Shown piece after piece: positions 32,810 through 43,436 of a stretch of 64,000 bases of DNA; within the stretch, counting starts at the first letter, position 1, and the number at the start of each line of letters is the position of its first letter. The stretch lies in assembly GCA_026122225.1 (NCBI GenBank), contig JANEZZ010000404.1, positions 1,364,001-1,428,000 of the forward strand. Direction: 5' to 3'. Made by a program: the position numbers and the translations under genes. The notes beneath the pieces are model-generated. The model saw only the letters and a list, made by a program, of their open reading frames with translations, did not search any database and was not told the origin of the DNA. Source of the stretch: Heloderma charlesbogerti. Its lineage: Eukaryota; Chordata; Lepidosauria; Squamata; Helodermatidae.

Positions 32810-33010
32810 TGGCCTGGCCATGTTTGAGCTCCCAGCGACTGGGGCACAGCTCATTAATATTCTGCCCGCTTTCCATGGCATTACTATCGCGTCAATCTGC
32901 TTGAGATCAACAAGCCTCAGTTTCATCCAGGCAGCTAATTAAGAGGGCTCTTTGAACTTGCTCTAATTAAGGCATTATGGTATCATTTGAGGCTCCTTTT
33001 TGGATTTGCA
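32810..33010. other. Candidate conserved noncoding block 3
   Basis: Repeat-free, with GCTCATTAATATTCTGCC, CAGCTAATTAAGAGGG and GCTCTAATTAAGGC (homeodomain-type TAATTA cores), an E-box-like CATTTG and a CpG-bearing CTATCGCGTC. No coding frame. The enhancer role is inference from motif clustering in a region where flanking DNA is full of repeats. Confidence 0.35.
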
Positions 33011-33164
33011 AGCATAGCCATGTTTGTGAGAAGCAGCCAACTCCCCTCCCCCACCCGAACAGAATAGGAGACATGGGTGAGACATACACTGCAAGATGGC
33101 ATCCGAGACCAGGGTTGCTGTCAGGACCAGACCTGGGGCCAGACCTCCAGCCCCCTGCGCAGAA

Positions 33165-33412
33165 TCATTTTATTTATTTATTTATTTGCTAAATTTATAT
33201 CCCGCTTTTTCCTCCAAGGAGCTCAAGTACATGACCCTTCTCCTTCTCCTCACAACAACAAACCTGTGAGGTAGGTTAGGCTGAGAGCCAGTGATTGGCC
33301 CATAGTCACCCAGTGAACTTCATGGCCAAGTGTGGACTAGAACCCCACTATCCTGAGTCTCAGACCAACATTCTAACCACTACACTCTAACCACTATACT
33401 ACACACTGGCCC
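33165..33412 (-). mobile_element. SINE-B, minus strand
   Basis: On the minus strand the head is GGGGCCAGTGTGTAGTATAG with a duplicated TGGTTAGAGTGTAGTGGTTA segment. The body reads CAATCACTGGCTCTCAGCCT, AACCTACCTCACAGG, and the 3' end has a (TTTA)n-type tail on the plus strand (33165-33186). The duplicated A-box region is unusual. Confidence 0.75.
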
Positions 33413-33560
33413 CAAGATGCCACACTGGAGGCATTCAAGAGGAGGCTGGACAGCCATCTGTCAGGGATGCTCTGACTTGGATTCCTGCATTGAGCAGGGG
33501 GTTGGGCTCGACGGTCTTGTAGGCCCCTTCCAACCCTACTGTTCTATGATTCTATGCAGC
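33413..33560 (+). mobile_element. CR1-A LINE 3' end
   Basis: The coding tail [17 protein letters not shown] and the 3' UTR GGGTTGGGCTCGACGGTCTT end in GTTCTATGATTCTATG. It abuts SINE-B without intervening unique DNA. Confidence 0.85.
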
Positions 33561-34194
33561 AAGGCTGGTTTACCACATCTTGAGGTAAGTGAAGTAATAC
33601 CCATTGCCATCTAAGGTTTGGAGTGCGGCGGGTGGAGAGACATCAGACTATTAAGTCCAGAGTGTAAATTAAGTTACCTGACTGCCCTGCTGCCCCGAAC
33701 CATCTCTGTATGGGCTGAAATGGCGTTTCTCCGCTTTGGCAGGCCATTTTCTTCTGAGACATGCTCTGCTTTCTCGAGTCGGTTGTGTGACAAGATGCCC
33801 CTTCTTGTGTGTAAGTGACACACAGCATGCCATCTGGACGTCGAACGAGGTGGTGCTAGAGAAACTGGCACATCACGGGAGAGTCCTGAGAGAAACACAT
33901 GAAGTTTTCGCAGCCACCTGGGGGTGTCTCCAAGAGTGGCTTACTCCGACCCGGCTGCGTTTGGTGGTCGTTAGGGACACCTGACATGGTGGCCATCCAG
34001 CAGCCACCCAGGAGCTAATCAGGGGAAAACCGGATTTCCTGAGACTGCTTAAAGTCCGATTCTTTTCCTTAAGTCAGGTTCTCCATGGTATAGTTGCTGT
34101 GTGCCCCAACCCCCACATTTAGCTCAGGGATGCTAGCCCTGCCCAGGGGTGTGCCTTTCACCGTGGCCCCAGTCAAGGGGTGTTTCCTATGTGT
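33561..34194. other. No gene recognised
   Basis: Unique-looking, moderately CpG-bearing DNA with no domain-bearing frame. Confidence 0.3.
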
Positions 34195-34285
34195 TTTCCA
34201 TCCCTGCATAAGCCCATTAGTGTCTACTTGGAAGTAACTCCCATTGTGCTCAGTGAGGCTTGTCCCCTGAATGCCCACGTCAGAA
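34195..34285. repeat. AGTAAGTCCCATTG-type short repeat
   Basis: GTGTCTACTTGGAAGTAACT, CCCATTGTGCTCAGTGAGGC and a CTGAATGC end. The same unit recurs 310 bp downstream. Confidence 0.55.
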
Positions 34286-34472
34286 TTTACAGAGATCCCC
34301 CGCAATTGAAATGGCACAGTTTAAAGCCCAAATTCCCTAAGTGCTGCAAAGCGCCATCTTGAGGCTCTGATTCTCTGTCCTTTGGTTTATTGCCTTAGGA
34401 AGTAAACACTTCACACCTTCGTTATAGAGATCCTGGGCTGCATCGGGTTAGAAAGGGGGCTGGTTTCCCATC

Positions 34473-34473
<1 letters not shown>

Positions 34474-34510
<37 letters not shown>
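34474..34510. repeat. (TG)n microsatellite
   Basis: About 17 uninterrupted TG units; a likely polymorphic locus. Confidence 0.9.
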
Positions 34511-34515
<5 letters not shown>

Positions 34516-34519
34516 TTTC

Positions 34520-34605
34520 CCAGCACAAGCATATGTGTGTCTACTCGGAAGTAACTCCCATTGTGCTCAATGAGGCTTGCTCCTGAAATGCAGGTGCATC
34601 TGGAG
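34520..34605. repeat. AGTAAGTCCCATTG-type short repeat, second copy
   Basis: TGTGTCTACTCGGAAGTAAC, TCCCATTGTGCTCAATGAGG, CTTGCTCCTGAAATGCAGG. It is strongly similar to 34195-34285. Confidence 0.55.
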
Positions 34606-35087
34606 CTTCAGGGGAAAGGAGAAAGCGGGGGAGAGCGGGGGGCAAGAAGCCTCTCTGACTGGTTGAGCAGCCCCTGCCAGTCAGATGATGTTCACTCAGT
34701 CTTTACTGGTGCAGAGCACTTGCTTGTGGAGCCCTGCAGGGACCAAAGCACAGCAAAGCTGATTCCTTTAAAAAAAATCCAGTACTCCTCTATTTGCTTC
34801 TTGTTCCATTGTTGTGGAAACACTCCCTGATCTCCTTTCATCACTCATATCAGTGAGAATAATCAAAGGGGGAGTCCACCAGCTGCACAACTCAAATTCT
34901 GGAGAGACACATTCTAAACATTTGTCAGATGTAATATGTTCTCAATTATTCCTTTTACTTTGTTTCACGCTTACCTGTATTATGATCCCTCAGTCTCTGC
35001 GTGTATTGTTGGTTTATTAACAATAATTCTGGCAGAGCCTGAAGCAGCAACACCCAATGGGGTGTAACTGAGGATGGGCAACTCTAG

Positions 35088-35215
35088 GAGGAGATGTAGC
35101 TTAGTGGTCAAGCATATGCTTTGCATGCAGAAAATCCCAGGTTCAGTCCTTGGCATCTCCAAGCAGAACAGACTCCTTTCTGAAAACCCCAGGGAGTTGC
35201 TGCCAGTCAGGGGTT
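35088..35215 (+). mobile_element. SINE-A, plus strand, 3'-truncated
   Basis: The head GATGTAGCTTAGTGGTCAAG contains an A-box-like segment. It is followed by TTTGCATGCAGAAAATCCCA, a GGTTCAGTCC B-box-like motif, and a body to CAGGGAGTTGCTGCCAGTCA. The 3' third is missing. Confidence 0.7.
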
Positions 35216-35681
35216 CCCATCTTTTTGGGTTGGTGGTCACATTTTGAGTTTTGAGGGTGTTGTGGGCACTCTCACAAAATGGCTGCCATGGGCAGGGTTG
35301 CCCATTCATAAAATGGCTTCCATAGTGGGCATGGCCAGTCACAAAACACTCATTTCCCAGAAGCCAAAGTGTTGAGATGAAAGGAAAAGTAACTTGTCCA
35401 AGGACCTAAGTCCAAGGCAGAGGTGGGGGCTGAGCTCCAAAACACAAAACCATTCTTTTAAACCCAGATAAAGATGGAGCCAGAGGGCAGCGCTTTGATT
35501 TGCAGTATGCCAGCCTCCTCCTTAAATAATAATACTTTTAAAAAATCTTAAGAAATAAAATCAACATCGGGGGGGCAGGGAGCCTGGTGGGTGCACACAG
35601 AGATGCCAGGTGTGAGTGCTACAGAGCTCGGGGGGACGCGTGCTTTGGCACAGTCCAAGGCAGCTCCGTACTGGGGAGAGG

Positions 35682-35866
35682 CCAGAGCTCAGTGGTGGAG
35701 CGCGTGCTTCGTCTGCAGAAGGTCCCAGGTTCAATTCCCAGTTAAAGGATGCCTGGTATCGGGGAAAGACCGTCTCTGCTGGAAACCCTGGAGAGCCCTG
35801 GCTGCCGTCAGTGTGGGCAACATTGCGCTAGATGGGCCAAGGGTCTGGCTCTGCATATGGCAGAAT
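35682..35866 (+). mobile_element. SINE-A, plus strand, near full length
   Basis: The A-box-like AGCTCAGTGGTGGAGCG and the B-box-like AGGTTCAATTCCC are well preserved. The body reads GGAAACCCTGGAGAGCC and CTAGATGGGCCAAGGGTCTG, ending near CATATGGCAG. It is the best-preserved SINE-A promoter in the window. Confidence 0.8.
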
Positions 35867-36300
35867 TCGTGCAAAACCAAGGCCATGCCGACTTACACCA
35901 TCCTCACTGAAATTCAACAGGAGGAAAATTCTGTGGAGGCATGACCGTCGGGGAAACGTCGCTGGCCAAGGAGACACATCAGTTCATGCACGCAAGAGAC
36001 TTATCTCATGCACTGCCATGGCGAAGGCGTGTTGTAGTCAAGTCATTCAAGCAAGCAACCTGCGATGGCCGCGCAAGTTGCAATTTGTTTATAACTTCGC
36101 ATTTGTAATGAATCATGCGAGGAAGTGCTCCCCGCACGGAGACAAAAGTCTGGAGCTGCTCAATCAAAAGGGAAACGTACGACGCGTTTGCTGCTCCCTT
36201 TGGCACAGAGAGGCTCTTTCAGGATTTGTTGCTGTTTTTTCACTCATTTTCTGCTTATTCCAGCTGTTTATTTTTGTCCACTTTTATTTTGCAAAAATGG
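35867..36300. other. Candidate conserved noncoding block 4
   Basis: Repeat-free. It retains many CpGs (for example GATGGCCGCGCAAG near 36064, CGTACGACGCG near 36176) and AT-rich cores (TTTGTTTATAAC, AATGAATCATGCG). CpG retention and absence of repeats contrast with neighbouring DNA. A 163-codon frame spans it but has no recognisable domain. Confidence 0.3.
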
Positions 36301-36648
36301 GCAGGGTACCTGATTTTAAATAAACAGGATTTCTTATATTCCCCCCCCTTCCCCCCCCCAGTTATTAAGAGTGTAAATAATTGTCCAGTTTTCCTTTGGG
36401 GAGGTCTCTTTCTTTTAATAAAAAAAAAAAAAAATTCCAGAAAGAACTAAGTAAAAATACACAATATAATGAAGGAGGGGGGGAACTGACATACAGCAGT
36501 TGTTTAAAAACAAATGAGTATGAGAGGATTTTCTCCTGTTTACAGCAAAGAATCCACATTCATTTCCTATCCAGCACTAATAAAATTACTCATTTAACTG
36601 CACAGATTCAGGGTGTGATCCTGTACCCAAGAGACATTAGCTAAGGGG

Positions 36649-36774
36649 CAGCCTCCCCTGCAGCCTGGCACCCTCCAGATGTGGGTGGATGACAACTCTC
36701 ATCACCCCAGCCAGTGGATGATGGGAGTTGTAGTCCAGCCACATCTGGAGGGTGCCAGCTTGGTGAGGCAGGGC
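36649..36774. mobile_element. Foldback-2, near complete
   Basis: The left arm CAGCCTGGCACCCTCCAGAT pairs with the right arm ATCTGGAGGGTGCCAGCTTG. The centre, CATCACCCCAGCCAGTGGAT then GATGGGAGTTGTAGTCCAGC, is itself inverted. One of the clearest copies. Confidence 0.75.
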
Positions 36775-36889
36775 TATAGGATATGGAGGCTCATTGCTAA
36801 CACTTGCCATCTCGGGGTCCTACAGGCGGCCCACCTCAAGGCACCGGTTCGGGCCCAACGCCCAGCAGCACCGCCAGTCGACTCCCGCA

Positions 36890-36996
36890 CAGTGGAGGCT
36901 GGTGGCTCTGATGTCTGTTGGGCGAGGAATCCGCTCCAGGTTTCAGTCTGAGCTTTGGATAACTCCTTTAGAGTTCTGCCCCACCAGCCTTCACTG
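36890..36996. mobile_element. MITE-1, complete short copy
   Basis: The termini are CAGTGGAGGCTGGTGGCTCT and CCACCAGCCTTCACTG. The flanks CTCCCGCA (36882-36889) and CTCCCACA (36997-37004) match at 7 of 8 positions, the one mismatch being a transition. The length is 107 bp because part of the right arm is deleted. Confidence 0.85.
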
Positions 36997-37857
36997 CTCC
37001 CACAACTGGGAGGCGGGTTCTCCCCTCCCCCGGGGTAATGTGTAAGTTGTGTGTTGGGTTAACTGGATTGGGGAAACCACCCTTCCTCCTCCAAGAGCTT
37101 GTAACAGTAGCCCTGTTCCGGCATTCAAGAGAAGTGGGTACTGAGACGCCCCACACCCTGCGTCTCTGGGTGTCGCCCCCTCCACAGCTCAATCCTTGCC
37201 GTGTTGAACTGGCTGGAGGGCTTGAATGCAGGGAGCGCTCTTTGTACCATCACGGAGCCTGCCTTCTCCAGTGTCCCAGTCGGGCTGGGGGTTCTGTTCA
37301 TGTTCAAGCAAATGTGAGGAGGACTCCATGTCAGGCCTTGCTGGTTCAAGGCCAGATGGCCTGTCTGAACTGAGGGGGCCGGGGCTGGCGCACCCAAAGA
37401 CTTAGGGGGCGAGGCCAGTGCCAACCGCTTCAGTCCAAGAACAGCCACTATACTGGTGGGCCAGACACGGGGCCAGCCCTACCATTAGGCAGAGTGAGGT
37501 GGTCATCTCCAGCAGCTGATGTGGGGCGTCATGAAACAGCATCACGTTGTTAGTTGTTTAATTAGATGTTATTGTATTTTTACTCTCAGGGAGAGATACT
37601 TATAGGATTTTCTACCTTATGTGTCCAAATAACTTGGCCAGCCTATAGATCTTGACTGGGCTGGGGGAAGAGGGGAACATGATTTGCTCTTACACCTTTA
37701 GCAGCAAAATGTCTTGGGCCAACCCTGGCCAGCCATCGATCATCCCTTTTGCCTTACAGGATCACAGCCTGGACATACGAAGGAGAGTACACAGTCGCTG
37801 CAGACACAGAGTTCCACTGCAACTCCCTACATGGGAAGGGGTAAATATAGTTGTAAG
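36997..37857. other. No gene recognised
   Basis: Moderately GC-rich with overlapping frames on both strands; no recognisable domain. Confidence 0.3.
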
Positions 37858-37912
37858 CAAGGGGTGGGCTAGATGACCTCTGTGGTACCTTCCAACTCTA
37901 TGTTTCTGAGAC
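37858..37912 (+). mobile_element. CR1-like 3' tip
   Basis: GGGGTGGGCTAGATGACCTC, TGTGGTACCTTCCAACTCTA, TGTTTCTGAG matches the terminal CR1 consensus layout but differs from CR1-A here (GATGACCTC versus GATGGCCTT). It is probably another CR1 subfamily. Confidence 0.65.
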
Positions 37913-38827
37913 TGGGGTCTAGACAAGAGTAGGTGGGCTAAAGAGGGGAAGCTCTCACCTGCCCTATTCATTTGTTAGCTAAATTGCAAGTGATATTTAT
38001 TTCTTTACAATATTTATATACTGCTCCACATCCAAAGATACGTTGCCATGGGAGCTAAATAATTAGCTGATTGCCCTCAGTAGCCAGCCTTCTGAATAGC
38101 CAGCAAATATCAGAAAGGGGGATACCCCTTCTGCCCCCTCCCAGCTGTGGATGATGCAGTGGAGACGTCTGTGTGGGGAAAAGAACGATGGACTCACAGT
38201 TCTGAGGCAGACTGAGGACAGACACGGAGAGCTCAGTTCTGGGCTCTGAGAAGCCAGCGGTATCTTGGCGCACTGGCTCCCTCTGTGGAGCTCTGATGTG
38301 GGAGCAGTGGGATTTGGCTGTCAGCTGGAGTGTTGAAGCTGTGGGCCTCCACCTAGGCTTGGCTGGGATATTTGTAAATAAATGCACATACTACAAAAAG
38401 CCTCCAGCGGCCTCCTCCCGAAGGGAAGCAAACTCGGGTAAGCGCTGCACGCCTGGAACTTCTCAGTGCTCAGAGAATTGGGGTGTGTATAAGAATATCT
38501 TCTCAGTCTCTGCAGTCACCCTCCAATGGGGGGGGCAGGGGGGACACTGAATTAAGGAGCCTGGAGGAGCATTCAGGCGGCACCTCCCCTCTCCCTGTCA
38601 CTTCCTCGTTAAAACCTACTGTGTATCCAAGTCCAGCTCTGACCATTACTCATTGCTCTCTGACCTGGATCGCATGATCAGTACAAGGCGCCACGGCTTA
38701 CAGAATCCCTGGCTGGGTGGTGATTACGGAAATCACGCCAGGCATGTGCCAGCACACGGTGCGGCTTGCAACACGGTGGATTGTCACGAGCCATGGCATG
38801 CACATGCCAGGCACAACATGCACAGCC
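37913..38827. other. No gene recognised
   Basis: Unique-looking; no domain-bearing frame and no clear repeat before the LINE target site. Confidence 0.3.
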
Positions 38828-38838
38828 ACCGCCCAGCT
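38828..38838. repeat. Target-site duplication, left copy
   Basis: ACCGCCCAGCT occurs here and again, identically, at 40736-40746, flanking the LINE between them. Confidence 0.9.
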
Positions 38839-40735
38839 TAGAAACTTAGGTGGGGATCCAACCAAACCTCAACAAAACAAAACCAATGTAAAAGCAGACC
38901 AAATAGCTAGTCAACTCCTGAAAAATGGGAAAATTCAAGGGAAAAAAGAACGAGAACCAGCTATCAGAGCGGAAGAGCAAAAGGACAGATTCCTCAGTGC
39001 CCCCTTTACAATACCTGAATTAGAAGGAGCCATAAAGAGTCTGAAGCAAGACAGAGCCGCGGGCATAGATGATTTAAGGGTGGAACAGATAAAACAGTTT
39101 GGACCTAATACCTTGGGGTGGCTCTGGCAAATGAGGAACACCTGTATTACTGAACTTAAGATTCCTTGGCTTTGGAGACAGGCTAGAGTGGTAGCCTTGT
39201 TGAAGCCAGGAAAGGAACCAACTGATCCAAAGAACTATCGACCAGTATCACTCCTCTGTTGTCTTTACAAGTTGTTGGAGTGAATAATTCTTAATTGAGT
39301 GGCAGAGACTCTTGATGTAAAGATCATGAATAAGCAAGCTGGTTTTAGACCAGGAAGATCATGTTGTGGAAAAATACTTAATCTCACACAGCACATAGAG
39401 GATGGTTATGAAAGAAAACTAATTACTGGAGTGGTGTTCATTGATCTTACTGCGGCATACAATACGGTCAGTCACAGAAAATTACTGCGCAAGATAGACA
39501 ACTTTACTGAAGACCATAAGCTCACCAGGTTTATAGGGAGTTTCCTTCAAAATAGGTTTTATGTGACTCTGAATGGTAAGAACAGTAGATGGAGGAAGCA
39601 AAAGAATGGATTACCACAAGGCAGCGTACTCTCTCTGATGTTATACAATATATATACTAACGACCAACCCGCCCTGGCCAATACGCCAATGTTCATATAT
39701 GTGGATGACACAGCAGTGGTCGTACAAGAACTGAGTTTCGATGAGTGTGCTGTAAAATTATCACGGGCTCTAGAAGAACTGGAGCGGAATTATGATAATC
39801 ACTTAAAACCAAATCCACGTAAAACTCAAGTATGTCATTTCATCTTCATAATTGAGATGCAGGAGTTGAACTAGATATTATGTGGAGAGGGAGTAGATTA
39901 CAATATTGCCAACACCTAAATATTTGGGTGTTATGTTGGACAGAACGCTTTCTTCTAAGCAACATTGCCTGAATACCAAGGCTAAAGTATGTGCTAGGAA
40001 TAACATTATCCAACGATTGACAAACTATACATGGGGAGCCCAGCCAGCTACCTTACAAGCATCAGTTATGGCCCTGAGTGTCTCTACCGCTGAATATGCG
40101 GCACCAGTATGGAATGCATCGGCACATGCAAAGCAAGTAGATATTGCTGTGAATGAGGCAATGCGCATAGTGACGGGATGCCTCAAACCAATGCCCGATA
40201 ATAAACTATATTCTCTTGTTGGCATTGCCTCACCTAAGATTAGAAGGGAAGAAGCAGCAGATACTGAAAGAACTAAGCAAGAGACTGATTCTCGTCACCC
40301 TTTGAGCAGATATATTCCCCCAATTAATCAACTTAAATCTAGAAAAAATTTATGTCAAGAACTAATGTCCTAGAGGGGACCAAAGAACAGAATCTAATAA
40401 GTAAATGGAGGAATGAGATTACCGACTTGAGTATTTTAACGAAGGAAGAAATGGCCGCTGGAAATACTCTCCCTTATATTGTTTGGAGGACAATAAACAG
40501 GATGAGGGTAGGGGGTACCAAGGTGTAAGACAAATTTATTTAAGTGGGGGCTGTTGGCTGATGACAATATATTATGTGAATGTGGAGAAATCCAAGACCC
40601 AGCGCATCTGATGGTGTGTCGATTACTGCCGGAGTCTTGTACTGTTGACGATCTGCAGCAAGCTAATGACAAAGCCGTGGCGGTGGCTACATTTTGGCAG
40701 AGCAAAGTTTGATCTGGACGCGAAATAAAAATAGA
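38839..40735 (+). mobile_element. 5'-truncated non-LTR LINE, Jockey/Ingi-like (tentative)
   Basis: Frame pieces at 38839-39283, 39299-39874 and 39906-40373 follow one another. The first carries ELEGAIKSLKQDRAAGIDDL and NYRPVSLLCCLYKLLE. The second has AGFRPGRSCCGK, GVVFIDLTAAYNTVSH, GLPQGSVLSLMLYNIY and an intact catalytic YVDD (39698-39709). The third has PKYLGVMLDRTLSSKQHC, STAEYAAPVWNASAHAKQ and RIVTGCLKP. Two in-frame TGA codons (39281, 39296) and a frameshift between 39840 and 39906 inactivate it. The motif set differs from the CR1, L2 and Bov-B copies here and resembles the Jockey/Ingi/Vingi group; this is inference from memory of motif style. The 3' end is GAAATAAAAATAG without a long poly-A. 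Confidence 0.8.
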
Positions 40736-40746
40736 ACCGCCCAGCT
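40736..40746. repeat. Target-site duplication, right copy
   Basis: Identical to 38828-38838. Confidence 0.9.
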
Positions 40747-41692
40747 GGGGCTTATCGTGTCATCAGAACCTGGACAGCATGGCTTGCTGGAGGGTTGAAC
40801 AACCCTCAAATAGCCCATGGGCTCTTGCTTTCCACAGCCCGACCATGCAGGAGGCCCAACAGTGTGACCAACACTTTCAGCTGTTCCTCTGGAGAGTTCC
40901 CAGCCTGCAGATTCCGGGCAGGCTCCCGTACCCTTGAAAGCTCTGTGATGGACACAGCCATGATGGTGGGCCCAGCGTGGAGGAGGAGCCGTGAAGGACA
41001 CCACACTTGCCCCCTGCTGCCTTGTTGAGCGGCTGGCTGCCCAAGGCACAGGAGCCCTGCTGGGGTGGAAGCCCCACACGTGCGTCTTCTTACGTGCAGA
41101 ACTCACTCCACCCCGATGCTGTGTAATAAAGGCTATCATGGGTTGCTCCTTTGTTGCTAGGGGTTAGCAGAGAGAGATCCCTCTCCCTTCCCGCCCCGCC
41201 CCCAGGTGGGTGATGGACTCAGAGTCAGTGGTCCTTCCACTAGGATATTGCAGAGCTGGAGAAGGTGCAGGAAAGGGCAGCCGAAGTGACCAGCTCCCCG
41301 AGGAGGAAGGTTCTGATGTCTGGCTTTTTTGGTTTAGAACAAAGGCAAGTAAGAGAGAACACGATCAAGGTGCATCAAAGTTTGCATGGGACCCCCTGGA
41401 CGCTTCCACTGGTTGCTCCTCTTGTAGTCAACGCGGCCCTGGCAAATCTGACCAGGACGACAAATGCCCCATGCTGTCTCTGTCCTGTGGCTGATTTGGG
41501 TAGGGAGCTGCTCAGTGGAGCATGTGGCATGGGTTCAAGTCCTGGGAGTTCCCTCTCTTCTGCCTCTGGCCAGGCATGCGCACGGGGAGAGGGGCCATGC
41601 TCCTCCTGTGCCAGATGGTGGGGCTTGAACTCACGCCGGCTGTTTCCCAGCCCCATGCCCTGTGCGGTGAGCTAGCGGAGGGATTTCACAAC
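40747..41692. other. No gene recognised
   Basis: GC-moderate DNA with overlapping 90-150 codon frames on both strands and no recognisable domain. Around 41245-41300 the sequence TATTGCAGAGCTGGAGAAGG and TGCAGGAAAGGGCAGC resembles a CR1-B coding segment (LEKVQ) and may be a scrap. Confidence 0.3.
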
Positions 41693-42122
41693 CTAAGAAC
41701 ATCAGAAGAACCCTGCTGCATCAGACCAAGGTCCATCTAGTCCAGCATTCTGTTCACACACTGGCTGACCAGCTGCCCCAGTGGGAAACCCACAAGCAAG
41801 CCAGGAATGCCACAGCACCCTCCCACACATGTTCCCCAGCAACTGGTGCACACAGGCATACTGCCCCTGATACTGGAGGTAGCATATAGCCATCACGATT
41901 AGTAGCCACTGGTAGCCTTCTCCTCCATGAATTTGTCCAATCTCCTTTTAGAGTTGGTGGCCATCACCTACATCTTGTGGTAGTGAATTCCATGGTTTAA
42001 CTCTGCGCTGTACGAAGAAGCCCTTCCTTTGATCTGTCCTGAATCTCCCACCAATCAGCTTCATGGGAGGACCCCACTGGTTCTAGTGTTATGCGAGAGG
42101 GAGAAAAAGGTCTCCCCACCCC
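41693..42122 (-). mobile_element. CR1-B LINE, 3' fragment, minus strand
   Basis: Reverse-complement homologue of 49140-49548. Markers are CATCAGACCAAGGTCCATCT-type sequence, CCACAAGCAAGCCAGGAATG, GTTCCCCAGCAACTGGTGCA and the coding tail around GAATCTCCCACCAATCAGCT. The tail octamer type is TTCTTATG rather than ATTCTATG, so this is a different CR1 lineage from CR1-A. Confidence 0.8.
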
Positions 42123-42316
42123 CTTTCTCCACCCCATGCATAAGATTGTATGCACAGTTCCTCTTTCCACGCTTGGTGAACAAGGCCTCCCCAACTGCCT
42201 CCCTGGTCTTGAACCCTCGTCACAGGATCCGCATGCAGGCCTTCCCCCAAGGGAGCTACTTGGATACTTCCTGTCCTTCCCCTGCCCTCCTCCTCTTCCT
42301 CCTCCTCCTCCATTAC

Positions 42317-42925
42317 ATTTCTATTCTGCCCCAAAGCTGGAGCTCTCTGGGTGGTTTACAAAAGTTAAAACATTAAAATACAATATACAAAGTTTAAAAG
42401 CCATTTACATAAAAGCACACAGACAATGTACACAAACAACGTATCACTAAAAACAACTTTGAACAGTCAGGAATAACTAAGGACACATCCAGGACTGATT
42501 AAAATTCATCACGTGCTGCCAAATGCTTGAGAAAAAAGAGAGGTCTTAACCTGGCGCCAAAAAGATAGTAATGTTGGTGCCAGGCGGACCTCATCGGGGA
42601 GCTCGTTCCACAGATGGGGGGCCACCACTGAGAAGGCCCTCTCCCTCACTGCTGACTTCCGAGCTTCCCTTGGAGGAGGCACCCAGAGGAGGATCTTAGA
42701 TGCTGAACTTAGTGTACGGGTAGGTTCATTTCAGGAGAGGCATGCTGTCAGATATTGTGGTCCCAAGCCATGTTGGGCTTTATAGGTTAAAACCCGGACC
42801 TTGAATTGAGCTCGGAAGCATATAGGCAGCCAGCGCAAGCGGGCCAGAGTCGGTCTTGTATGTGCGGACCTTCTAGTCCTAGTTATCAATCTGGCCGCTG
42901 CATTTTACACGAGCTTCAGCTTCTT
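42317..42925 (-). mobile_element. L2-type LINE 3' region, minus strand
   Basis: The plus strand carries the L2 layout in reverse: CTCTGGGTGGTTTACAAAAG at the 3' end; GCTCGTTCCACAGATGGGGG and GAAGGCCCTCTCCCTCACTG (the reverse of a WNELP-type C-terminal segment); then TTGGGCTTTATAGGTTAAAA and CTGGCCGCTGCATTTTACAC. The organisation parallels the L2 at 29559-30110 but the sequence differs, so it is another L2 subfamily. Confidence 0.75.
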
Positions 42926-43182
42926 AGTGCTGTGGGGTCAAAAGGGTTCCTCTGGGCAGTGTGTCTGTGTGACTGGCCAGAGAGGGTTCAAAGCTTGTGG
43001 GAGGCTCCAGGTTGCTGATTTCTTCCTGCCTGTAACAAAGTAGCTCATGCAATGAATGGTGGGTGCTGTGGCATCATTGCACCAGCAGGTTGTGTGTGTG
43101 TGTGGTGGGGCTGGCAGATGACATGGTCCTATGAATGGATTGGCTCCTTCCATGACTGGCTGACATGGAGACATGCTCAAGG

Positions 43183-43376
43183 TACTGTGTTGTGTAGTGG
43201 TTAGAGTGTTGGACTGGAACTCAGGACATCTGGGTTCTCATCCCCATGAAACTCACTTGATGACTTTGTGTCGGTAACTGACTCTTAGCCTAACCTACCT
43301 CACAGGGTTGTTGTGATGATAAAATAGAGAGAAGGAGGATTCTATAAGCCTCTTTGGGCTCCTTGGAGGAAAAAAA
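43183..43376 (+). mobile_element. SINE-B, plus strand, full length
   Basis: The head TTGTGTAGTGGTTAGAGTGT (A-box-like) is followed by TGGACTGGAACTCAGGACAT and the B-box-like GGGTTCTCATCCCC. The body is TCTTAGCCTAACCTACCTCA, CAGGGTTGTTGTGATGATAA, and the 3' end is CTCCTTGGAGGAAAAAAAGA. It is the only plus-strand SINE-B here. Confidence 0.8.
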
Positions 43377-43436
43377 GATGGATATGATGATGACGACAAC
43401 GACGATGATGACGACGACGACAATGACAACGACGTG
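43377..43436 (+). repeat. (GAT/GAC)n expansion in the SINE-B tail
   Basis: Twenty or so GAT, GAC, AAC and AAT triplets follow directly on the SINE 3' end, including ATGATGACGACAACGACGAT. They are likely seeded by the SINE's own 3' terminal repeat. Confidence 0.75.

Noticed and set aside
35682..35760. tRNA-like sequence as a tRNA gene
   Set aside because: A-box and B-box are present, but the cloverleaf is not complete and the sequence continues as a SINE body shared by other copies.
38653..38841. Coding start of the LINE upstream of 38839
   Set aside because: The exact duplication ACCGCCCAGCT ending at 38838 sets the left boundary, so the upstream part of the open frame is host sequence read through by chance.
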